A stretch of 64,000 bases of DNA from Candidatus Fermentimicrarchaeum limneticum (lineage in GTDB: Archaea > Micrarchaeota > Micrarchaeia > Burarchaeales > Fermentimicrarchaeaceae). The stretch's first letter is position 1; each line of letters begins with the position of its first letter. The notes beneath the pieces are model-generated. The model was not told where the DNA came from, ran no database searches, and saw nothing but the letters and a program-made list of their open reading frames with translations. This document shows positions 34,736 to 42,374 of this stretch, one piece after another. The DNA lies in contig CP058998.1 in assembly GCA_013426015.1 (NCBI GenBank), positions 310,001-374,000 on the forward strand, read 5' to 3'. Both the position numbers and the translations under genes were made by a program.

Positions 34736-34919
34736 GGGGCGGAATCGGGGCTGAGGACGTTAGACCAAAGTTAGTCTGTGCATCCAATCATCCACCCCCC
34801 AGCTCCGTTTGCAGGTGCGGTCTGGTTTGGTCGCCTTGCATTTTGAGCTTCGGCTCAAAAGCTTTCGCCTAATAAGGCGAAATGCATCCGCAAACCCATG
34901 GTGGGAACGGAGGGATAGG
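34736..34919 (+). ncRNA. structured leader RNA before zinc-ribbon genes, candidate riboregulator
   Basis: No coding frame of quality. An 8-bp hairpin with TTCG loop (34841-34860) and an 8-bp hairpin with AATA loop (34863-34882) stand side by side and are enclosed by TGCA (34837-34840) with TGCA (34883-34886), a compact three-way junction. Outside, GTTTGC (34807-34812) pairs with GCAAAC (34890-34895). Alternatively CTCCGTT (34803-34809) pairs with AACGGAG (34906-34912), which contains part of the GGAGG ribosome site for ATG 34920. The two outer pairings exclude each other, as in a translational switch. Confidence 0.65.
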
Positions 34920-35036
34920 ATGTGCTACAGCTGCCCGAAATGCGGGAGTGACAACTGCGAGGAGAAGGACAGGCTGGTAAGATGCCTGGACTGCGGGACA
35001 GGGTTCAGGGTATACGGGAAGGATGTGAAAGCATGA
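34920..35036 (+). CDS. mini zinc-ribbon protein
   Basis: 38 residues: CYSCPKCGSDNC and CLDCGTGF form a classic zinc ribbon of the TFIIB/TFIIS sort. ATG 34920 is six bases after GGAGG (34909-34913), which can be hidden by the leader structure. Overlaps the next gene (ATGA). Could modulate transcription, but so small that it might be a partner module. Confidence 0.65.
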   Translation: MCYSCPKCGSDNCEEKDRLVRCLDCGTGFRVYGKDVKA

Positions 35037-35191
35037 CCTGCCATTATGAAAACTACGAGGATGATGTCCTCGGAAGGGTCGAGGTCGTCGGGTATAAATG
35101 CGTCAGTTGCAGGGAGGCAGTCGAGCAGCACGGCGGTTACACCAAGTGTCCACGATTCAAGCGAATACAGAATGGAGGATGGGAAAGGTGA
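35033..35191 (+). CDS. small zinc-binding protein
   Basis: 52 residues. CHYENYEDDVLGRVEVVGYKCVSC...KCPRF: Cys/His pairs and two central beta strands, a one-zinc fold. ATGA overlap with the gene before and GTGA overlap with the gene after. Confidence 0.6.
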   Translation: MTCHYENYEDDVLGRVEVVGYKCVSCREAVEQHGGYTKCPRFKRIQNGGWER

Positions 35192-35331
35192 CGAATGAAA
35201 AGAGGCTGCATAAACACTGTGCGATATGTAGCAAACCATTCTACCATAGATTGAAAAGAACCGCTTGCTGTTCGGCGAAATGCAGCAAGGAACTTTATGA
35301 CAGCATAGGAAAATTCGGAAGGGCAAGGTGA
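35188..35331 (+). CDS. small zinc-finger protein (treble-clef type)
   Basis: 47 residues: KHCAICSKPFYHRLKRTACCSAKCSKELY resembles a short zinc finger of the type seen at the start of HNH or resolvase-like genes, including the one at 38396. GTG 35188 is chosen because it overlaps the preceding stop as GTGA and sits 9 bp after GGAGG; ATG 35179 is in the same frame. Confidence 0.6.
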   Translation: MTNEKRLHKHCAICSKPFYHRLKRTACCSAKCSKELYDSIGKFGRAR

Positions 35332-35338
35332 TGCTGGA

Positions 35339-35719
35339 ATGAACGGGGACAACGGGGTGCAGCTTTATTCGGCTCATGCGAGGGAGCTGAGGCACACCCA
35401 GCAGCACAAGGTCATGAAGTTCGTCGAGTATGGCTGCGTGGAATATGACAGGGAGAACAGGGTCTTCCTCTGCAAGCCGATTGAGGGCTACAACTCCACC
35501 ACATACGAGATAAGGAACAGCAAGGAGTTCGAGTGGGAATGCAACTGCCAGGGCTTCCAGTCTGCAAAGCGCAGGTATGAAAAAGACCCGAATGCCGGGC
35601 TGCCGAGTTGCTCCCATGTTGGGGCTGTCTGGGAATGGGTGAAGCAACATAATCTCATCAAGGTCAGGCAGTCCGTCAGGGACGGCCTGCAGCTCACCCT
35701 AATGGAGGAATCGGCATGA
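35339..35719 (+). CDS. SWIM zinc-finger protein
   Basis: 126 residues. The C-x-C-x(n)-C-x-H motif of SWIM domains is seen as CNCQGF (about 70-75) and CSHVGAVWEW (about 92-101). SWIM domains bind DNA or proteins and occur in transposases and archaeal regulators. AAGGTGATG precedes the ATG. Overlaps the next gene by 4 bp. Confidence 0.75.
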   Translation: MNGDNGVQLYSAHARELRHTQQHKVMKFVEYGCVEYDRENRVFLCKPIEGYNSTTYEIRNSKEFEWECNCQGFQSAKRRYEKDPNAGLPSCSHVGAVWEWVKQHNLIKVRQSVRDGLQLTLMEESA

Positions 35720-36036
35720 CAGAAGATGAAATACCTTTCAACTCGTGGAGCAGGGAACGCATAGAACTCGGAATGAAGGAATGCACAAGCCGACACAAGA
35801 GATACACGAAAGACAAGCGGGTTTATTACATCTCTCCGAAGCTTCCATTCTGGTTCATAAAAGAATTTCTATGGAAAGCAGAGGGAGCTAACTCACCTGA
35901 AGAATTGCAAGAAGTTATGAATAGTATATATCACAGACTCGTTCCAGCTGAAGAAGAGTTCTACGTTCATTGTGGACATTTCAAAGAGGCTTTGGAAGAA
36001 TACAAAAAGAAGGAGGATGTAGAGGCATTTCTATGA
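35716..36036 (+). CDS. ASCH/PUA-like domain protein
   Basis: 106 residues. WSRERIELGMKECTSRHKRYTKDKRVYY resembles the start of ASCH-type RNA-binding domains (G-x-K-x-x-T-x-R), followed by helices and FYVHCGHF. Such domains bind RNA or modified nucleotides. Assignment is by motif memory, moderate certainty. ATGA overlaps on both sides. Confidence 0.55.
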   Translation: MTEDEIPFNSWSRERIELGMKECTSRHKRYTKDKRVYYISPKLPFWFIKEFLWKAEGANSPEELQEVMNSIYHRLVPAEEEFYVHCGHFKEALEEYKKKEDVEAFL

Positions 36037-36953
36037 CCAAGTCCGAATACCACAAGGGCATGACACAAGCGCCGGAAGGCCAGGCCCTGCTTTCAGGCTG
36101 GAATGGGGGGGTCGTAACAGGGGTCGTAAACGGGGTCGTAAAACAGCCCCTTTCTACAGGCGTGGATACGACTACATCAGTAAATAGCTCGTATTTACAG
36201 CACACGCTCGGCTCGGAAAAGGTTCGCAGGAAGCAGAACTTCAAGATGCACAGGAAGCTGTTCGTGTTCTGGTACCAGGGAGCGCAGCCATTGCCTCGGT
36301 GCAATCAGTACAACAACAGGAATGACAGGATCGCGTACACCGGGAAGGCCAAGAACATACCGATGGGGGTCTGGGAGAACTGGTTCAGCCGCGTTCCGGT
36401 CATCCACTCAGTCGGGAACTGCCTGAAGGTGTGGATCTCGCACCCCGCAGGCCTGACTGTGGAAGAGCAGCTTTTCGAGGCAGGTACAATCGCATGGAAG
36501 TGCATGAGCACATTCGCGAGGAAGCACGGCATCATCATAACAAAATGGACGACCAAGGACTTCGAGGAATTCACGGTCGAGAACAGGAAGCTGGACTTCC
36601 GGGTGCTGAGGAAGTTCATAATGCAGGACGCTGACTTCTGCGAGAGGAAGCTTGACATGAGGATTGATTCTTCTCACTTCTGGGCGAAGACGAGGACGCA
36701 GCCCAAAATACCTAAGGTTGAGTTTTCCAAGTCCGAACTCAGCGAGAACCCGAGCCTGGTGAAGGACGACCTGATGACCTACGAATGGCTTATCCATGAG
36801 GGCGCGGGACTGCTTAAAAACCAGCAGGGAACGACCAATCGGCTTGCGGAGCTCGTCCTTGAATCAATAAGGCTGAACTCGACGAATTCCGAGCAGCTGG
36901 CGTTCATTGTGAGTGAGCTGAAGAAGAACGGGAAAGGGAGGGATTACGGATGA
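36033..36953 (+). CDS. candidate replication or DNA-binding protein with iteron-like repeat
   Basis: 306 residues, no family recognised. The N-terminal part contains the repeat GVVT-GVVN-GVVK, encoded by three consecutive 12-bp repeats. The core (about 75-185) has aromatic-rich segments (LFVFWYQGAQPLPRC, MGVWENWFSRVPVIHSVGNCLKVWISHP) and an amphipathic helix that might be a DNA-binding unit. It is the largest early gene, so a role in replication initiation is plausible but unproven. ATG 36033 overlaps the previous stop. Confidence 0.55.
   Translation: MTKSEYHKGMTQAPEGQALLSGWNGGVVTGVVNGVVKQPLSTGVDTTTSVNSSYLQHTLGSEKVRRKQNFKMHRKLFVFWYQGAQPLPRCNQYNNRNDRIAYTGKAKNIPMGVWENWFSRVPVIHSVGNCLKVWISHPAGLTVEEQLFEAGTIAWKCMSTFARKHGIIITKWTTKDFEEFTVENRKLDFRVLRKFIMQDADFCERKLDMRIDSSHFWAKTRTQPKIPKVEFSKSELSENPSLVKDDLMTYEWLIHEGAGLLKNQQGTTNRLAELVLESIRLNSTNSEQLAFIVSELKKNGKGRDYG
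36108..36143 (+). repeat. three tandem 12-bp repeats
   Basis: GGGGTCGTAACA, GGGGTCGTAAAC and GGGGTCGTAAAA stand head to tail with no spacer inside the 306-residue gene. Nine bases are invariant. Such iterons often mark an origin inside or next to a rep gene. Confidence 0.6.
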
Positions 36954-37366
36954 CGAAACAATTTAAGGAATTAGTCCTTGAGAAGGACACCGTATTCGAG
37001 GAAAGCATAGAAGTTGAAACATCAATCAGGTGTGCAGGGAGCGGAAGGTATAACCTGACAGTCAAAGGGGACATCAATGCAGGGGACATCACTGCATGGG
37101 ACATCACTGCAAGGGACATCAATGCAAGGGACATCAATGCAGGGGACATCACTGCAGGGGACATCACTGCAGGGGACATCACTGCAGGGGACATCACTGC
37201 AGGGGACATCAATGCAAGGGACATCAATGCAGGGGACATCACTGCAGGGGACATCAATGCAGGGGACATCATCTGCGAGTCGAGAAAGAAGAAAACAAAA
37301 ACAGCAAAGACGACAGCAAGGTTTTTCATCACAGAAAGGTCTAAACTGCAAAAAAAGGAGTGGTAA
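36950..37366 (+). CDS. pentapeptide-like repeat protein
   Basis: 138 residues. After a charged start, about 14 repeats of the five residues G/R-D-I-N/T-A follow (about 40-107), then a basic Lys/Thr-rich tail. The [G/A]-D-[L/I]-x-x pattern fits right-handed beta-helices of pentapeptide or bactofilin-like proteins, some of which mimic DNA. Encoded by near-identical 15-bp units. Function here unknown. ATG overlaps the previous stop. Confidence 0.65.
   Translation: MTKQFKELVLEKDTVFEESIEVETSIRCAGSGRYNLTVKGDINAGDITAWDITARDINARDINAGDITAGDITAGDITAGDITAGDINARDINAGDITAGDINAGDIICESRKKKTKTAKTTARFFITERSKLQKKEW
37067..37270 (+). repeat. 15-bp tandem repeat array (13.6 units)
   Basis: Units read GGGGACATCACTGCA with variation almost only at base 1 (G/A/T) and base 11 (A/C). 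The 15-bp period keeps frame, so copy number changes alter only the protein length. All three plus-strand frames and two minus-strand frames are open across it. Confidence 0.85.
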
Positions 37367-37381
37367 AAGAGGGGTGAAGTT

Positions 37382-37492
37382 ATGACATTTTGTGAATGGT
37401 GCGGAAAAGATGCAGACTACTGCGGATGTAAATATTTGCTTACTAAAGATAAAATCAGAAAATTAGATGAAAGAAGAGGGGTGAAACCATGA
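37382..37492 (+). CDS. mini zinc-binding protein
   Basis: 36 residues: FCEWCGKDADYCGC, three or four Cys in a short ribbon, then a charged helix. GGGGTGAAGTT precedes the ATG. It ends with the ATGA that starts the methyltransferase. Confidence 0.55.
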   Translation: MTFCEWCGKDADYCGCKYLLTKDKIRKLDERRGVKP

Positions 37493-38079
37493 AAATCCTC
37501 GAACTCGGCTGCGGCAATTACAAGGGAAAGGGCTGCCCCTACAAAGGAGAGATAGTCGGTGTTGACATAGACCCAGACAGCAAGGCGGATGTGATAGCAG
37601 ACATAAACATATTCCCCTGGAGCGGGAAAGACAGGGACAACTGCATGGTTTATTTCCAAGCCGACGAGTTCGATGCTGTCTATTCGCACCACTGCCTGGA
37701 GCATCTGGAGGACACGGTTGCGGTGATGGATGAGATATGGCGGATAACCAAGCCGAAGGGTAGGGTATTCTTGGTCGTCCCTTACGGAGTCAGCGAGTGG
37801 GCGCATTCCAACCCGACCCACAGGAAGGACTTTGCCCACAACTCAATCGAGTATTTCACCCCCCCAAACAGCAATAAGTTCAGGCTGGTAAGCACGCACA
37901 TCAACTACATCTTCGCAGGCTTCCCCGAACTGATGAGCTGGAGGGGCAGGTTGTTCAGGAAGCTGATGAAGCCGTTGGACTGGCTGATAAACATAAGCCC
38001 GTCATACTACGGGAAAATCGGGAGGTTTTACATCGGGGATGCAGACGAAATCGTATGGGAGCTGGAGGTCGTGAAATGA
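37489..38079 (+). CDS. SAM-dependent methyltransferase (class I)
   Basis: 196 residues with motif I LELGCGNYKGKG (residues 4-15), motif II GVDIDPDSK with the acidic residue, and the post-motif HHCLEHLED common in small-molecule and some protein/RNA methyltransferases. No target recognition domain for DNA. Substrate unknown. It closes the early operon together with two small genes. A second copy is cut by the window end at 64000. Confidence 0.85.
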   Translation: MKILELGCGNYKGKGCPYKGEIVGVDIDPDSKADVIADINIFPWSGKDRDNCMVYFQADEFDAVYSHHCLEHLEDTVAVMDEIWRITKPKGRVFLVVPYGVSEWAHSNPTHRKDFAHNSIEYFTPPNSNKFRLVSTHINYIFAGFPELMSWRGRLFRKLMKPLDWLINISPSYYGKIGRFYIGDADEIVWELEVVK

Positions 38080-38240
38080 AGAAGAATAACCGGAAACTAA
38101 ACCTTGACTTGCACGGCATGGATTGGCTACCTACCAAATTCTTGCCTTACGCTTCAGTAGAGGAGGGTCATTATGGGAGAAAAGCACAGGTTGAGAGGGG
38201 CAGGGTTTTACTCGGGAGAGACGCGCAAGGACCTTCTTGA
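38076..38240 (+). CDS. small protein, overlapping
   Basis: 54 residues (KKNNRKLNLDLHGMDWLPTKFLPYASVEEGHYGRKAQVERG). Starts by ATGA overlap with the methyltransferase, but shares its last 68 bp with the better supported gene at 38173 in another frame. The first 30 residues may be the real part. Confidence 0.35.
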   Translation: MKKNNRKLNLDLHGMDWLPTKFLPYASVEEGHYGRKAQVERGRVLLGRDAQGPS

Positions 38241-38349
38241 TGTAGATAAAAAATACTTCGAGACAGCAAGAGTTGAGGTTGAAAGGATCCTGGCGGGAAA
38301 GAGGATAGCCAACTCCAACCACATCGGCTCAATAGTCCACAGGGACTGA
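38173..38349 (+). CDS. small charged protein
   Basis: 58 residues, helical, with KRIANSNHIGSIVHRD at the end. AGAGGAGGGT at 38159-38168 is an excellent ribosome site for ATG 38173. Last gene of the early operon. Unknown. Confidence 0.6.
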   Translation: MGEKHRLRGAGFYSGETRKDLLDVDKKYFETARVEVERILAGKRIANSNHIGSIVHRD

Positions 38350-38353
38350 ATTT

Positions 38354-38376
38354 CGCCCCGATACTTTTTAATAGCG
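38354..38376 (+). promoter_or_regulatory. virus promoter box A, copy 1
   Basis: A 23-bp sequence beginning CGCCCCGATAC and ending TTTTTAATAGCG is identical to 46930-46952. TATA-like CTTTTTAATA lies about 25-30 bp before GTG 38396. Exact conservation of BRE plus TATA suggests control by a common virus factor. Confidence 0.8.
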
Positions 38377-38395
38377 AAAACCCAGTAATATTAGG

Positions 38396-38818
38396 GTGAA
38401 TAATAATATTAAAAACTGCTTAACCTGTGGTAAAGAAATACATAGAGAGGATTCCCCCCACGACTATGCATTCAAAATAAAAAAATTCTGTTCAGTTGAG
38501 TGCAGGCATATCAATGATATTGTCAGGATAAAAGGAGTTAGTAATACTTACGCAGTCGGACTTTATTTCGAACTGACTCTTAAAAAGAAACTTGAAAATG
38601 ACGGGTGGGTAGTTTTTAAGACTGAATATCCAACAAAACTTTTAGATTTAATTGCGTTTAAAGGTAATGAGGTTATGGTGATTCAAGCTAAAACACACAA
38701 TAACAATCCAACTATACTTGATAAATTAGAAGAATTAAAAAATTTCAAGCGTGCTTTTCCAAATGTGACAGTCAAATTAATTACAAAGGAGGAAGACTAT
38801 GAAATCAAGTGCGATTAG
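38396..38818 (+). CDS. zinc-finger plus PD-(D/E)XK nuclease, resolvase-like
   Basis: 140 residues. N-terminal zinc finger (CLTCGKEI...FCSVECRHI), then GLYFELTLKKKLENDGW, LLDLIAFKGNEVMVIQAKTH: the E, D and QxK residues of a PD-(D/E)XK nuclease such as archaeal Holliday junction resolvase. Probably resolves recombination or replication intermediates before packaging. Starts with GTG. Distinctly AT-richer than neighbours, suggesting separate origin. Confidence 0.7.
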   Translation: MNNNIKNCLTCGKEIHREDSPHDYAFKIKKFCSVECRHINDIVRIKGVSNTYAVGLYFELTLKKKLENDGWVVFKTEYPTKLLDLIAFKGNEVMVIQAKTHNNNPTILDKLEELKNFKRAFPNVTVKLITKEEDYEIKCD

Positions 38819-38927
38819 GCAAGTTTGGAAAGGCGGTAATGACCAATTACTTATCACAATTCCCAAGAATATTGGTATCGATAATAAGGATTTTGTGAGG
38901 ATTATGAAAACGAAGGTGAAGCTCTGA
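38799..38927 (+). CDS. AbrB/SpoVT-like DNA-binding protein 3
   Basis: 42 residues: IRQVWKGGNDQLLITIPKNIGIDNKDFVRIMK matches the AbrB hairpin-helix pattern with the LITIPKxxGI core. GGAGGAAG at 38789-38794 supports the ATG. Third such regulator in the element. The last base of its stop begins the giant gene (TGATG). Confidence 0.65.
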   Translation: MKSSAIRQVWKGGNDQLLITIPKNIGIDNKDFVRIMKTKVKL

Positions 38928-41900
38928 TGGCTGTTTCCTCGGCTCCGGCGGGAAGTTCCACCCCGCAGGGCCAGACTGCGACCACAGGGACGGGAAAGCC
39001 TGTCGACACTGCCGGCATGGTTGCTGGAAGGCAGTACACTGTTGGCGGCAGGACCGTCGAATACCAGTACGGCAGGCTGTGGTATGTCTCCGAAGGCGGA
39101 GGGAGGCTTGCGGCTGAAGTCGGAACTGGATTGCCTCCCGAGAGATACGGGCTGCCGCAGACAGGGCCTGAGGTTTACATGGGAGGGCTTCCTCTGTCGA
39201 GCAGGAGTTATATCGACCCGACAACCGGGGTGCAGGTTGTGATTTACCCGAAGGGGACTCCTGCATCGGTCATAGAGGCTGGGAGGCAGAGCCTTGAGGG
39301 ATTTACCGGCGGGGCTCTCGGCACTACGAAATACGGGGCGGTCTATTACACTTCCGGCTCGATGAAGGGGAAGACCATCGGCAGCATGCAAACCGAGTCG
39401 CAGCTTTCACAGGCACAGGACAACCAGCTCTGGGGGTTCGGGCCTTCCTTCGCGAGACCTGCATCTCCTGAGGGAACCGGCTGGGCTGACACACCGCTCT
39501 ACAAGGCGGTTGCCGGAGAGAAGGCAGTGGCGCAGGCGGTTGCGTCATTTTCGACCAGGAGGGTCGGCGGGAATTATACGAATCTGGCTGGAAGCCTCGT
39601 CTCTTATTATGGGGAGGAGAAATTCGGGTTCCAGCGGGCTTCGACTGACATACAGGTCATGTTCTCCAAGGTTTCAGTAATCAAGCCGGATGTGATCTAC
39701 AGCACGGATATCGGTTACGGGAAAGGGGTTGAGGAGGCATTTTATTCTGGCAAGGCACTCCTTCATGGCCGTTCAGTCTCATTCTCCAGCATGCTGAATA
39801 TGCTTCCGAGTTCGGAGTTCGAAATAATACCCGGATACAAGGAATCGGCAGCACCAACAAAATCGACAGCCGACAAATTATTAGAGATAGCGGGATGGAA
39901 TGCCCAATGGAAAAAATTAAGTCCTCTTGGATATAGTGAGGCAGTATTCATAGCTACGGGGTTGGAGGCTGCGGGAGGTTACGGTAAGGCATTATTTGAA
40001 GTGGCGACCCCAATCGGAAGTTTTGGGGAAGCGGTCAGGGAAACTAACTGGTTCAGTAAAAACATCAACTTGCAGACAGCGTGGAATGTTGGAACTTACC
40101 CATACACCTACACATACAAACATCCAGGGGAAGTCCTGGGCGGGGTATCCATGCTGATGGGTGCGACGATGCCAGTAGGGGCGGCATTGAAGACATTTGC
40201 AATCTGGGGAGCTGGGGGAGTTGCATTTGCAGAAGGCTTCAAGGCAATTACGGGCCAGCCGGCGTTCTCGGACACAAAGGCGATGAGTGTGGAATTCTTG
40301 GCGGGCGGGACTTCAGGGCTCATGATGGCTTTCGTAGGCTCTCAGATGGGTCCGGCTTTCAAGATAATCCCGAGGGAAGACGTATTCGGGACAGTCGGTG
40401 AGCTTGGCAAGAGGATGGGTGCTGGTGCGGTGACTCTCGGGGCTACAAGCGGGACGTATACCGCTTCCGAACTAATGCTCTACCATCTGCCGCCGGACTA
40501 CCAAAAAATGGGAGGCTCCATGCTGATGGGCATGGGCATGGGCGCTCTTTTCGGAGGGGCATCCTACGGATACGAGAGGGCAATCAAGTCAGGCATGGCT
40601 GGCAGGGTCGGGCTGGAGCAAATTGAGATCCACCAGGCATCGGAAGGAGTGATAACCCAAAGGGTATGGACCGGAGCGTATTACGAGCAGGCTGGAAAAA
40701 TCCGGTGGATGAGAGGGCTTGAAACCGGGACGGAGCTCGAGGGCAAGATAACCAAATTCTCATTCTTCAAAGGAGTTCCTGGAATAGAAACAGAGGGTTA
40801 TGTCCTGTTCAACCCCCGCGGTCTGCAACCGTTCCCGCATACGGTGTTTGAGGAGCAGATGGTGAGAATACCTATGGAGGAATATGCGGCAAGGATTGAT
40901 TTGACAGGCATCCCGCCGGAAATGAGGCTGGCGCAGATTGAAGCAGGACGCGGGCAGGGCGACTGGCTCAGATACATGCGGAGCGGGGAAGGGCAGTGGT
41001 TCACAAGACTTTCAGTCGGCAGGGAGATTGGCGAGATTTCATTCAAGCCGCCGCGGGCTGCGACTGCGACGACTATAAAAGAGGTAATAGGGAGCATGGA
41101 CTTGTTCCAGGAGAGGGGGGCAGTTGATATAGTGTATGGAACCCTGAAGTCCGAACGGGCCGGGATAGTCCTGTTCGGCTCCGCGCAGCAGAAGGTCATG
41201 CTCGGGGGCGAGATGTGGGTAAGTCCCCATGACATAGACATACAGGCGATGAATCCGCCGAAGCTGGCGAGTACGCTCGTTGGAAATCTCAAGCCGATTT
41301 ATGGCGAAAACATACGGATTTCGCCTGAGAGCGCATCCCTCATCGAAATAAGGACTGGCGGGGAATGGATCCATGCTTTCGACATCCACAGCATGTATGG
41401 ATACGGCGAGGAGCTGCGGGGAGGGCTGTATCTCGCTTGGGGCAAGTATTCACAAGCGCCGATATTGAGCAGGGAGGGGTTCTTCGGTGAAACCCTTGAG
41501 ACGCAGGCAATAAGGAAGGCAGCGTCAGCTTTGACTCCGATAGAGGCAGGCTGGGGTCCTGAGCCTCACAGGCTCAAGGATGTCGGCGGTATGCTGAACA
41601 TCGGAACGTTCAAGGGTGCAACCTCGGCAGTCGAAAAATTCGCATTGACGGTTCCAGAGGACATCCTGGCGGGATTCAAGGAAGGGGGCGTCTTCTTTAG
41701 GATGGGAACCCCGGCATATTCATCCCAGTCAGTATCGGCAGCAAGCAGCATACTGCTCCCGCTTTCAACACCGGCATCGTTATACGAAAGGAGCACATTG
41801 CAGCAGGATGTCTCGTCCTCAATCTCAAGGTCATTGTCATCCTCGATAGCAAGGTCATTATCAAGGGGCAGCATCTCCCCATCAAGAAGCATTTCAGCTT

Positions 41901-42370
41901 CGTACTCATCAAGAATTTCAGGCAGTTCGTCTGTGTCGGATTCCCTCATAAGAAGCCTGTTGAGTCCATCACCGGCATCCCGTTCCTCACTCAGTTCACT
42001 ATCAAAATCACTCTCCTCAAGCATGTCATCCAGCCTGAGTTCATCGGTAAGCTCATCGATAAGTTCCAGCATCAGTTCCTCAATCTCCTCAAGTTCCTCA
42101 TCCAGCTCCTCGAGTAGCTCATCATCAATCTCATCACTTTTCAGCGGTGGAAGCCGATACTTCAGGTTCGACCTGCCAGGCTTCCCAGGGGCATTCTTCA
42201 CAAAGAACCTGTTCAAGGAAAAAATATTCTCTGAGAAGGAGTACAAGTACACCCCATCGGTAGCGGCATCGATGGAGGACATAACCGCATCAAGCGTTGA
42301 CCTGAGGGGCCTCATCTCGGGCTTGACCCTGAGGCCTGTGATAACAGGAAGCAGGAGGAGGAAGAGGTGA
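38927..42370 (+). CDS. giant structural protein with poly-Ser stalk and nucleotidyltransferase-like motif
   Basis: 1147 residues. The first 350 residues are Gly/Tyr-rich beta; residues ~395-555 contain several hydrophobic Gly/Met/Ala segments (membrane or packing helices). At about 745-785, VLFGSAQQKVMLGGEMW...HDIDIQA carries GS plus DxD, the core of nucleotidyltransferase folds. Residues ~955-1080 are almost only Ser with Arg, Ile, Leu. The last 65 residues form a folded basic domain (YFRFDLPGFPGAFFTKNLF). Probably a virion component; enzymatic activity is only suggested. Confidence 0.6.
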   Translation: MAVSSAPAGSSTPQGQTATTGTGKPVDTAGMVAGRQYTVGGRTVEYQYGRLWYVSEGGGRLAAEVGTGLPPERYGLPQTGPEVYMGGLPLSSRSYIDPTTGVQVVIYPKGTPASVIEAGRQSLEGFTGGALGTTKYGAVYYTSGSMKGKTIGSMQTESQLSQAQDNQLWGFGPSFARPASPEGTGWADTPLYKAVAGEKAVAQAVASFSTRRVGGNYTNLAGSLVSYYGEEKFGFQRASTDIQVMFSKVSVIKPDVIYSTDIGYGKGVEEAFYSGKALLHGRSVSFSSMLNMLPSSEFEIIPGYKESAAPTKSTADKLLEIAGWNAQWKKLSPLGYSEAVFIATGLEAAGGYGKALFEVATPIGSFGEAVRETNWFSKNINLQTAWNVGTYPYTYTYKHPGEVLGGVSMLMGATMPVGAALKTFAIWGAGGVAFAEGFKAITGQPAFSDTKAMSVEFLAGGTSGLMMAFVGSQMGPAFKIIPREDVFGTVGELGKRMGAGAVTLGATSGTYTASELMLYHLPPDYQKMGGSMLMGMGMGALFGGASYGYERAIKSGMAGRVGLEQIEIHQASEGVITQRVWTGAYYEQAGKIRWMRGLETGTELEGKITKFSFFKGVPGIETEGYVLFNPRGLQPFPHTVFEEQMVRIPMEEYAARIDLTGIPPEMRLAQIEAGRGQGDWLRYMRSGEGQWFTRLSVGREIGEISFKPPRAATATTIKEVIGSMDLFQERGAVDIVYGTLKSERAGIVLFGSAQQKVMLGGEMWVSPHDIDIQAMNPPKLASTLVGNLKPIYGENIRISPESASLIEIRTGGEWIHAFDIHSMYGYGEELRGGLYLAWGKYSQAPILSREGFFGETLETQAIRKAASALTPIEAGWGPEPHRLKDVGGMLNIGTFKGATSAVEKFALTVPEDILAGFKEGGVFFRMGTPAYSSQSVSAASSILLPLSTPASLYERSTLQQDVSSSISRSLSSSIARSLSRGSISPSRSISASYSSRISGSSSVSDSLIRSLLSPSPASRSSLSSLSKSLSSSMSSSLSSSVSSSISSSISSSISSSSSSSSSSSSSSISSLFSGGSRYFRFDLPGFPGAFFTKNLFKEKIFSEKEYKYTPSVAASMEDITASSVDLRGLISGLTLRPVITGSRRRKR

Positions 42371-42374
42371 TAAT

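Noticed and set aside
34809-34919. N-terminal extension of the zinc-ribbon protein through the structured RNA
   Set aside because: The DNA there is dominated by hairpins, and a clear GGAGG site stands 6 bases before ATG 34920.
37022-37351. Alternative frames through the 15-bp repeats on both strands
   Set aside because: Any frame stays open in a stop-free 15-bp repeat; only the plus frame from 36950 has coupled start and non-repeat ends with normal codon use.
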